Made by a program: the position numbers and the translations under genes. Shown here in pieces: positions 7,523 through 13,518 of a stretch of DNA of 24,010 bases. Every line of letters begins with the position of its first letter. Position 1 is the stretch's first letter. Source of the stretch: DASUMP01 sp036277635 (GTDB lineage Bacteria > Actinomycetota > Acidimicrobiia > IMCC26256 > PALSA-610). The notes beneath the pieces were generated by a model that was not told the DNA's origin, searched no databases, and was given only the letters and a program-made list of their open reading frames with translations. The stretch is from positions 1 through 24,010 of the forward strand of contig DASUMP010000228.1 in NCBI GenBank assembly GCA_036277635.1. The letters are read 5' to 3'.

Positions 7523-8611
7523 CTACTCGGCGTCGGGGTCGCGCCGCCCGGCCGCGGCGTGCTCGCCCGACTCGTGGGCGACCGGCACCTGCCCGCCCGA
7601 GTGGTGCGAGATGCCGTGGTCACCGGAGTGGTGCGAGATCTCGTGCGCGCCCGACTCGTGGGCGGGCACGTGGCTCCCCGACTCGTGGCCCGCGGCTTCG
7701 GCGCCGACGAGGTCGACCTCTTGCGAGAAGCGTCCGCTGGCCCGCGCGACCGCTTCGGTCGCCGCGAGGTCGATGATGCGCTGGTCGGCATCTTCGTCGG
7801 CTGTCGCGTACTCGGGACCGGGCGAGAGGAACCCGAGGACGAATCCGACGAGGATCGCGATCGCGATGATCGGCACGTACGTCGACGACGACCAGAGCAC
7901 GATCGCCAGCACGGCCGCGCCGACGACGAACGTGACCGCGAGCACCGCGGCCGCGAACGCGAAGGTGACCGCGCGCAGGAACCGGTTTCCGGGGAGTCGA
8001 CGGCGGAACCAACGGACCAGGATCTCGACGATGCAGATGATCCCCAGCGCGAGCATGAAGATCGTGAACAGACCGATCGTCGAGGTGACGTCGCCCTTGA
8101 CGTCGAATGCGAACGGCTGCAGCGCGACGCGCTCGCGATCGAGGTCGTAGAGCGCGAGCTTCGACTCGATGTAGCCCTTGCCCGTCTCGTCGGCGTGGAA
8201 GAAGTCGAGCGGCTCCGAGATCGTGCGCACTGCGCGCGGCGGCACCTCGACGTGCGCCCGCAGGTCGTAGTGCCACCAGTTCAGCCCGAGCGTCATCAGC
8301 TCGAAGCGGAAGAACCGGAGATCCACCGTCTCGTCGCTGTTGTTGCGCACGGTGAGGGTGAACGGGACCTCGGGGTCGGGCTCGAGCACGATCGGGTTGT
8401 CGCGCGTGCCCGACGCGAGATCGCGGCCGTCGATCTCGGCGTTCAGGATCTCGATCGGGTCGCCGCCGGAACCCGGGGTGACCTGGGCGTCGGCGTCGTT
8501 GGCGACGGACAGCCCGAGGGCGATGCCGATGAGGGCGATGCCGGCCAGGCGCGCAGCACCGCCGACCCACTCCGACCGCGTCGCCCTGGTGCGCCCCTCG
8601 CCGCCCCGCAC
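7523..8611 (-). CDS. Membrane protein with exported domain and His-rich repeat tail
   Basis: 362 residues from GTG; I do not recognise the family. An N-terminal signal-like hydrophobic run (about 20-42, ending ADA) is followed by an extracytoplasmic beta-rich domain (about 43-175; PFTLTVRNNSDETVDLRFF suggests an Ig-like fold). Three membrane segments lie at about 177-199, 214-240 and 245-263, with Arg-rich RWFRRR between the first two, placing the tail in the cytoplasm. The tail carries five H(E/H)SGx(H/Q) repeats at 309-354. A TACGCT box seven bases before the GTG suggests leaderless transcription. It lies directly downstream of the Ser/Thr kinase on the same strand with a 69-base gap, so the two may act together. 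Metal binding by the tail is inference. Confidence 0.85.
   Translation of the reverse strand: MRGGEGRTRATRSEWVGGAARLAGIALIGIALGLSVANDADAQVTPGSGGDPIEILNAEIDGRDLASGTRDNPIVLEPDPEVPFTLTVRNNSDETVDLRFFRFELMTLGLNWWHYDLRAHVEVPPRAVRTISEPLDFFHADETGKGYIESKLALYDLDRERVALQPFAFDVKGDVTSTIGLFTIFMLALGIICIVEILVRWFRRRLPGNRFLRAVTFAFAAAVLAVTFVVGAAVLAIVLWSSSTYVPIIAIAILVGFVLGFLSPGPEYATADEDADQRIIDLAATEAVARASGRFSQEVDLVGAEAAGHESGSHVPAHESGAHEISHHSGDHGISHHSGGQVPVAHESGEHAAAGRRDPDAE
7550..7687 (-). repeat. Five-copy 9-10 residue His-rich coding repeat
   Basis: Residues 309-354 of the membrane protein read HESGSHVPA, HESGAHEIS, HHSGDHGIS, HHSGGQVPVA, HESGEHAAA. The underlying DNA repeats in 27-base units (one of 30), with the stretch gagtggtgcgagat present twice on the plus strand. 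Eleven His residues fall within 46 positions. Confidence 0.85.
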
Positions 8612-8618
8612 ACCACGG

Positions 8619-8624
8619 AGCGTA
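8619..8624 (-). promoter_or_regulatory. Putative -10 box (TACGCT) of membrane-protein gene
   Basis: TACGCT ends seven bases before the GTG at 8611, so +1 falls at or one base before the start codon. The same hexamer serves the DsbA-like gene at 12885-12890. Confidence 0.45.
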
Positions 8625-8680
8625 GCGCCGATTTCGCGGTCCGATTCCGGGCGGGCCCGGGCCGGGCCGGGACGAGCGGC

Positions 8681-10819
8681 TCAGCGCGGCGGCAGGGTGA
8701 CCCCGAGCTGCTGCTGGGCCCGTCGCGACGCCACCCGCATGCGCTTGCGGCGGGCCCGCCGCACCAGCGCGATCGCGAGCGACGTGGCGGCGATCGCACC
8801 TGCTGCCGACGCGCCGATGAGGCTCTCGGTCGTGCCCTGGAGCGCCCCGGCACTCGTCGCGAGCACGACGCCGCCACCGGCCACCATCGCGCCCGAGATC
8901 GCCGCGCCGATGACCGCCGAGACGCGCCGGCGCCCGCGCCGCAGCGGACGGAAGCTCGACTCGAGGTTGGCGATGCCGGCGAGCAGCACGAGCCCGGACC
9001 CGATCCCGAGCGCAGTGAGGTACCAGGCGTGCTGACCCTCGGCCGGGAACTCGGCCTCTCCGATGCGGTCGTCGCCGAGGTAGAGCTCCAGATGGCCGGT
9101 GACGTTGCCCGATGCGAGGTACTGCATCGTCTTCGGGTCGATGGTTCCCGCACCACCTTGGAGCTCGGTGTCCTCTTCGCCGACGGTGACGCCGAACGCG
9201 GTGGTGCGCAGCACCGCGCGATCCGCGCCGGCGAGCAGCGCGTTCGGCACCTGTACCTCGACGTTCTCGGACAGATCGAGCTCGACGACGCCGGTCGCGA
9301 CGTCGGCTCCCCCGACGAACGCCGAGTCGGGACCGAACGTGGCGGTGCGTTCGGGCGTGGCCGCGAGCTGCACCGCGAGCACGAACGCCGCGACGGTGAA
9401 GATCACCGCGAGTGCGAACGCGACCCGACCCCGCGGCGGCGGGTCGAGCACGTCTTCGATCGCGATGAGGTCTTCGCGGCGCAGGTCGTTGAGGTTGGCG
9501 CCGTCGATCCGTTGCTCGGATCCGGCGGCGCGCACGACTTCGAACACGAGCGGCTCGGGGGGTGCCGCGGGCGCGGCCGGCGGCGTGGACGCGGGTGAGC
9601 CGGCGGCGGGCGCGGCGGCTCCGGCCGCGATCGTCTCGGCCGATCGAGGTGCGTCGGACGAACCGGGGCCCGTGATGATCGTCTCCGGCGCCACCCGGCC
9701 CTCTCCCGTCGTCGGTGTGCCGATCACCGTCTCCGATGCGGCGCGACTGTCGCCCGTGTCGCGATCCCCGATCACCGTCTCCGACGCCGACCGGCTCGCG
9801 CCGCTGTCTCGATCGCCGATGACGGTGGACCGGTCGCCGCCCGCCGCCGGCGCGCCGGTCGGCGCCGCAGGCGCGGGCGCCGCCGGAGGCTGCGAGCCCG
9901 TGGCCCGGGTGGCGCGCGTGATGCGCTCGGAACCGAGGACGGCGACGTCGGCGTAGCTCAACCAGTCGGGGCCCCAGGCCATCGCGCACGCCTCGGCGAC
10001 CGCGACGCCGAAGTCTTCAGCACGCGCGAACCGGTGAGATGCGTCGCGCGCGATCGCGCGCATCACGACGTCGGCGATGCCTTGCGGGACGCTCGGCGCG
10101 ACGTCGCGCAAAGGAATCGGGTCGAGGTCGAGCCGCTGGCGCAGCAGCTCCGACGCGGTCGTCGCGCCCTGCCACGGCAGGTTGCCCGAGAGCAGCTCGT
10201 AGAGCATCACGCCGGCGCTGTACACGTCGGAGGCGGGCGTGAGCTCGTCGCCGCGCGCCTGTTCGGGCGACATGTAGGCGGGCGTCCCGAGCACTTGGCC
10301 TTGCACGGTGGCGAGGGTGCGGTCGCCGCTGATCACGCGCGAGATGCCGAAGTCGGTGACCTTGACGGCGGCCTCCGCGTCGAACATGAGGTTGTCGGGC
10401 TTGACGTCGAGGTGCAGCACGCCCTTCGCATGCGCGTACTCGAGCGCGGCGCAGCACGCGACCACGACGGCGCACGCGGTCGGCGGCGTGAGACCGACGC
10501 TCGTGAACCGCTCCCAAACCGTGCCGCCCGGGAGCTCCTCCATCACGATCAGGCACAGCCCGTCGCGCTCGACGTAGTCGTAGATCGGGACGATGTGCGG
10601 GTGCGACAGCGACGCGAGGGTGCGCGCTTCGGTCGAGAACCGCTCGCGCACCTCGGGCTCCGAGGCGAACGACGGCGGCAGCTCCTTGATCGCGACCTTG
10701 CGGCCGAGGCGCTGGTGGCGACCGAGGAACACGACTCCCATGCCCCCGCGCCCGAGCTCGCGCTCGATCGCGTAGTCGGGAACCGCTTGTGCGATCAGGC
10801 TCGCGGCATCTTCGGCCAC
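8681..10819 (-). CDS. Transmembrane Ser/Thr protein kinase (PknB-like catalytic domain)
   Basis: 712 residues from GTG, preceded by ribosome site GGGGGAG at 10828-10834. The kinase domain (about 16-275) has GRGGMG at 23-28, VAIK with Lys45, Glu64, catalytic loop HLDVKPDN at 136-143, DFG at 156-158 and SPE at 184-186. The loop has Leu in place of the HRD Arg, making it a non-RD kinase. A Pro/Ala-rich linker carries five Thr at 16-residue spacing (332-396). Membrane segments follow at about 466-486, 600-618, 634-656 and 667-687, with an exported beta-rich region at about 490-598. The C-terminus is basic. It differs from PknB in lacking PASTA repeats. Neighbours are an exported His/Cys protein upstream and the His-tail membrane protein downstream, probable pathway partners. 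Confidence 0.93.
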   Translation of the reverse strand: MAEDAASLIAQAVPDYAIERELGRGGMGVVFLGRHQRLGRKVAIKELPPSFASEPEVRERFSTEARTLASLSHPHIVPIYDYVERDGLCLIVMEELPGGTVWERFTSVGLTPPTACAVVVACCAALEYAHAKGVLHLDVKPDNLMFDAEAAVKVTDFGISRVISGDRTLATVQGQVLGTPAYMSPEQARGDELTPASDVYSAGVMLYELLSGNLPWQGATTASELLRQRLDLDPIPLRDVAPSVPQGIADVVMRAIARDASHRFARAEDFGVAVAEACAMAWGPDWLSYADVAVLGSERITRATRATGSQPPAAPAPAAPTGAPAAGGDRSTVIGDRDSGASRSASETVIGDRDTGDSRAASETVIGTPTTGEGRVAPETIITGPGSSDAPRSAETIAAGAAAPAAGSPASTPPAAPAAPPEPLVFEVVRAAGSEQRIDGANLNDLRREDLIAIEDVLDPPPRGRVAFALAVIFTVAAFVLAVQLAATPERTATFGPDSAFVGGADVATGVVELDLSENVEVQVPNALLAGADRAVLRTTAFGVTVGEEDTELQGGAGTIDPKTMQYLASGNVTGHLELYLGDDRIGEAEFPAEGQHAWYLTALGIGSGLVLLAGIANLESSFRPLRRGRRRVSAVIGAAISGAMVAGGGVVLATSAGALQGTTESLIGASAAGAIAATSLAIALVRRARRKRMRVASRRAQQQLGVTLPPR
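9620..9829 (-). repeat. 16-residue Thr-centred coding repeat in the kinase linker
   Basis: Kinase residues 331-400 repeat every 16 positions, with Thr at 332, 348, 364, 380 and 396, each in an (S/E)T(V/I)I or ETIA context. The first three units are closest (TVIGDRD, TVIGDRD, TVIGTPT), the last two have drifted. The segment is in the cytoplasmic linker between catalytic domain and first membrane segment. Confidence 0.85.
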
Positions 10820-10859
10820 GGATTGCGCTCCCCCGTCCCGGTGGTCCCCAAGTGGCGAG

Positions 10860-10865
10860 AGGCTA
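10860..10865 (-). promoter_or_regulatory. Putative -10 box (TAGCCT) of kinase gene
   Basis: TAGCCT on the minus strand gives a predicted +1 near 10853 and a leader of about 33 bases containing the GGGGGAG ribosome site. Confidence 0.4.
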
Positions 10866-10907
10866 CCGCGCTCGCGGCCGCCCGATCGGGGGCGCGCGAT
10901 GTGCTCG

Positions 10908-11735
10908 TCAGGCGACGCCGCTGCGGCAGTTCGACAACGGTGCGCGCAGCTGCTCCTCTTCGGAGATCTGGTAGTAGGTGCCGTCGGGGCAGTCGATCGC
11001 GGGGTTCACCTCGCTGAACACGCCGTGGTCGCTCTCGTAGCCGGGGATCGTCCACACGTGGACCATCCACTGGGTCACCGGGAGCAGACCACCGCCCAGT
11101 GCCGCGCACTGCTCCTCGGTCACTTCGCGATCGGCGCCGAGCGGCGCGTCCTGCGTGCCGTCGGGGTTCGTGACGAGGCACACGTTGTCGTGGTAGTGCC
11201 AGTGGTCGTTCGGGCCGGCGAACCCCTCGGGCGCTTCCGCGCTCATCGAGTAGTACATGAAGCCCGCGATCGGCGCGTCGGGTTCGGTGCCGTCGAAGAT
11301 GATCGCGAGCGGGCTGAGGAGCTCCGCTTCGGTCATCACGCCGTCGAAGTTGAGACCGTCGGAGCTCGGCTTCGTGTAGTGGATCCCGAGGCCGGGCGCG
11401 AACGGCCCGGCACGGCGGTAGCCCGCTGCGACGGCGGCGGCGATGTCGGGGAAGCGGTCGGCCACCTCACGCGTCAACGCGAGCTGCGCGTCGAGCTGGG
11501 CCTGCGTGGCCGCGTCGAGCTCGACCTCCGCAGCGTTGCTGTGCTGGTGCCCGTTCGCGAGCAGCGACAGGCCACGGTCGTCGACCGCGACGTCGGCGTC
11601 GCCGTCGGGCTCCGCGCTCGCCAGTGCTCCACGGTCGGCTGCGCCGCCGACCGAGTCGTCGTCGACGACGAGGCCGATGCCGTAGACGCCGGCGATGAGC
11701 GCCATCGCGAGCACGATCCCGACGATCCGCTCCAC
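10908..11735 (-). CDS. Exported His/Cys-rich protein of unknown function
   Basis: 275 residues from the GTG at 11735, spaced five bases after a run of seven G on the coding strand (11741-11747). An N-terminal hydrophobic segment (4-24) is a signal peptide or membrane anchor; the remainder should be outside the membrane. Histidines cluster as GHQH at 62-65, GIHY at 117-120, HWHYH at 178-182, VHVW at 225-228 and His237, a pattern suggestive of a metal site. Four Cys (186, 210, 249, 270) could form two disulfides. I do not recognise the family and assign no reaction. It is followed after 88 bases by the Ser/Thr kinase, so it could be an input partner of that kinase. An overlapping ATG at 11740 is out of frame. 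Confidence 0.85.
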   Translation of the reverse strand: MERIVGIVLAMALIAGVYGIGLVVDDDSVGGAADRGALASAEPDGDADVAVDDRGLSLLANGHQHSNAAEVELDAATQAQLDAQLALTREVADRFPDIAAAVAAGYRRAGPFAPGLGIHYTKPSSDGLNFDGVMTEAELLSPLAIIFDGTEPDAPIAGFMYYSMSAEAPEGFAGPNDHWHYHDNVCLVTNPDGTQDAPLGADREVTEEQCAALGGGLLPVTQWMVHVWTIPGYESDHGVFSEVNPAIDCPDGTYYQISEEEQLRAPLSNCRSGVA

Positions 11736-11774
11736 TGCATCCCCCCCGGGTCGGCGCCGTGGCGCTGCTGCGTG

Positions 11775-11780
11775 ATCCTA
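11775..11780 (-). promoter_or_regulatory. Putative -10 box (TAGGAT) overlapping the methylase stop
   Basis: TAGGAT includes the TAG stop codon (11780-11778) of the upstream methylase. Predicted +1 is near 11768, giving a leader of about 33 bases before the exported-protein GTG. Confidence 0.45.
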
Positions 11781-12872
11781 ACGGCCGGTCCCGACCGACA
11801 CGTTCGAGGCGAGCACTGCTGCGTCGGGCCCGGGGGCGGCCGCGACCGTGCGCGCCACGAGCGAGCGGTCGCCGCTCACCACGAGGTACTCGACGTTGCG
11901 CGCGCGCCCGGGGCGTCCGACCCGTTCGCCGCGCGGGTTGTGGATGCCGATCTGCGCGCCGACGTAGCGCTTCGAGTCGTAGGCCAGCACCTGCACGTGT
12001 CCGCGGCTCGCGCACATGTCGACGAGCTCGTCGAACGCGACCCACGACTCGTCGTTGTACGACAGCACGACGATCTCGGCGTCGACGGTCTCGACCACGC
12101 GTCGCAGCGCGTCGGGCATCGCGGGACGCGAGTTGAACGCGCTCCGACGCGTGCGATCGCGCAGCTCGATCCGCTTGCACGCGACGCCGTAGTGCTCGGG
12201 CTCGTCCCACGCGACGAGCGTCTCCCAGATGTGGTAGTTCGCGTCGTAGCGGTGCTGGTTGTAGGGCGGGTCGAGGTACGCGAAGTCGAACGCCGGCAAC
12301 GCGGCCACGAGCGAGGACGCGTCGGCTCGGATCGCGATGCCGGTCCCCGCGAGGAGCTCGGGGACGCGCAGGCGCAACGGTTGGTGCGACCGCGCCGACC
12401 ACTGCTTCACGTACGCCATCTGCACGCCGGTCGTGGAGTCGACCCGATCGGCCGCTTCGAGCAAGCTCGTCAACAGGATCGGATACCACGGCGAGCCGCG
12501 ATACCCGCGCTCGATCGCGTCACGGATCGCGTCGATCCGCTCGCCGTTGTGCGGCTGGAAGAAGCGCGACGCCCGGCAGAACGTCTCCGTCACATACCCC
12601 GGCTCGCCCGGGAGCGCGTCGAGCACGGCGATCGCCGCTTCGAGCTCGGACGCGTCGATCGCGTGGCCGTCGGTCTCGATGTAGCAGCGCGCGAACACCT
12701 CGCTGTAGCGCGCCAGGTCGACCGCCGTCACGTGTGCGCCGCGCCGCTTCAGCTCCTGGGCGACCCGCGTCGTACCGGTGAACAGGTCGAGCGCGGTTCG
12801 TGCCCCCGACGCCGCGAAGAGGGCGCCGATCACGGGCACGAGCCGTCGCTTGGACCCGAGGTACTTGATCAC
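11778..12872 (-). CDS. D12-class DNA N6-adenine methyltransferase
   Basis: 364 residues from the GTG at 12872, which gives the usual family N-terminus MIKYLGSKRRL; the frame is open to 12947. It transfers a methyl group from S-adenosylmethionine to adenine N6 in a short DNA target. The SAM motif LDLFTGTTRVA lies at 28-38, the catalytic DPPY at 201-204 (followed by NQHRY), and YLGSK at 4-8 fits the family. No endonuclease, specificity subunit or Vsr gene lies beside it, so it is an orphan within this window. A role in epigenetic marking or phage defence is possible; the recognition sequence cannot be read. It is divergent from the DsbA-like gene with 24 bases between start codons. Confidence 0.9.
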   Translation of the reverse strand: MIKYLGSKRRLVPVIGALFAASGARTALDLFTGTTRVAQELKRRGAHVTAVDLARYSEVFARCYIETDGHAIDASELEAAIAVLDALPGEPGYVTETFCRASRFFQPHNGERIDAIRDAIERGYRGSPWYPILLTSLLEAADRVDSTTGVQMAYVKQWSARSHQPLRLRVPELLAGTGIAIRADASSLVAALPAFDFAYLDPPYNQHRYDANYHIWETLVAWDEPEHYGVACKRIELRDRTRRSAFNSRPAMPDALRRVVETVDAEIVVLSYNDESWVAFDELVDMCASRGHVQVLAYDSKRYVGAQIGIHNPRGERVGRPGRARNVEYLVVSGDRSLVARTVAAAPGPDAAVLASNVSVGTGR

Positions 12873-12880
12873 GCTCGGGA

Positions 12881-12886
12881 ACCGTA
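12881..12886 (-). promoter_or_regulatory. Putative -10 box (TACGGT) of methylase gene
   Basis: TACGGT ends eight bases before the GTG at 12872, predicting +1 near 12874. It shares the TA at 12885-12886 with the opposite-strand TACGCT. Confidence 0.5.
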
Positions 12887-12890
12887 CGCT
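12885..12890 (+). promoter_or_regulatory. Putative -10 box (TACGCT) of leaderless DsbA-like gene
   Basis: TACGCT ends six bases before the ATG at 12897, placing +1 on the A of the start codon. It overlaps the methylase -10 box by two bases. Confidence 0.6.
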
Positions 12891-12896
12891 GACGAC

Positions 12897-13514
12897 ATGC
12901 CGGTACGGGTGGACGTGTTCGCCGACGTCGCGTGCCCGTTCGCGCACGTCTCGTTGCGCAGGATCCGAGCCGCGCGCTCGGAGCGCGGCTCAGACGCGCA
13001 GCTCGTCGTGCGGGCGTGGCCGCTCGAGCTCGTGAACGGGCAGCCGCTCGACCCGCACCTCGTGGCGAGCGAGATCGCCGACCTGCGCGACCAGCTCGTG
13101 CCCGAGCTCTTCACCGCGTTCGACGAACGCGCGTTCCCGGGCACCTCGATCCCCGCCTTCGGTCTGGCCCGGGCGGCGTACGACCACGGGGTCGACGTCG
13201 GCGAGGAGGTGAGCGTCGCCATCCGCGACGCGTTGTTCGAAGCAGGCCGTCCGATCGCCGAGCTCGGCGTGCTGGAAGACATCGGCGCTCGCTACGGCGT
13301 CGACGTGCCCGACGCGGCCACCGCCGCGGCCGGGGCGCAGGCCGACTGGGAGGAAGGGCAGCGACGCGGCGTGCAGGGGTCACCCCACTTCTTCGTCGAC
13401 GGCGTCGGCGAGTTCTGTCCGGCGCTGCGCATCGAGCCGCGAGCCGCCGGCGGCCTGCAGATCGCGCCCGACCACGACCGGCTCCGCGCGTTCCTCGATC
13501 GGGCGTTAGGTTGA
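12897..13514 (+). CDS. DsbA/FrnE-family thioredoxin-fold protein with single-Cys active site
   Basis: 205 residues from ATG. The thioredoxin-like start VDVFADVACPFAH (5-17) has Cys13 but His17 where relatives have the second Cys or a nearby equivalent (CPWC in FrnE). The cis-Pro loop GSPHFFVDG is at 161-169, with Pro163. The family contains disulfide oxidoreductases, 2-hydroxychromene-2-carboxylate isomerases and glutathione- or mycothiol-linked enzymes. A single-Cys site argues against classic disulfide exchange and for an isomerase, transferase or mycothiol-linked role. No signal peptide, so it is cytoplasmic. Four bases separate its stop from the GTG of the M20 gene, which has its own promoter box across the junction. 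Confidence 0.85.
   Translation: MPVRVDVFADVACPFAHVSLRRIRAARSERGSDAQLVVRAWPLELVNGQPLDPHLVASEIADLRDQLVPELFTAFDERAFPGTSIPAFGLARAAYDHGVDVGEEVSVAIRDALFEAGRPIAELGVLEDIGARYGVDVPDAATAAAGAQADWEEGQRRGVQGSPHFFVDGVGEFCPALRIEPRAAGGLQIAPDHDRLRAFLDRALG
13507..13512 (+). promoter_or_regulatory. Putative -10 box (TAGGTT) of leaderless M20 gene, overlapping the upstream stop
   Basis: TAGGTT covers the last Leu-Gly codons and the first base of the TGA of the DsbA-like gene. It ends six bases before the GTG at 13519, so +1 is predicted on the start codon. Confidence 0.55.
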
Positions 13515-13518
13515 TGAC

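Noticed and set aside
7550..7687. DNA-level repeat considered as a CRISPR or regulatory iteron array
   Set aside because: The period is a multiple of three, lies in frame within a gene and encodes a protein repeat; there are no variable spacers.
8653..8670. GGCCCGGGCC palindrome and CCGG repeats after the kinase gene
   Set aside because: Short GC palindromes are expected at this base composition, and there is no T-tract or extended stem to call a terminator.
7499..9598. 699-codon plus-strand open frame opposite the His-tail protein and kinase
   Set aside because: No motif, low-complexity Arg/Asp/Glu translation; the minus-strand genes explain the region.
11738..11740. ATG as start of the exported protein
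   Set aside because: It is out of frame with the signal-peptide-bearing frame; the GTG at 11735 is correctly spaced from the G-rich ribosome site.
10899..12896. Very long plus-strand open frame running into the DsbA-like gene
   Set aside because: It is antisense to the exported protein and methylase; its translation is Arg/Asp/Val-rich without motifs. Only the part from 12897 is protein-like.
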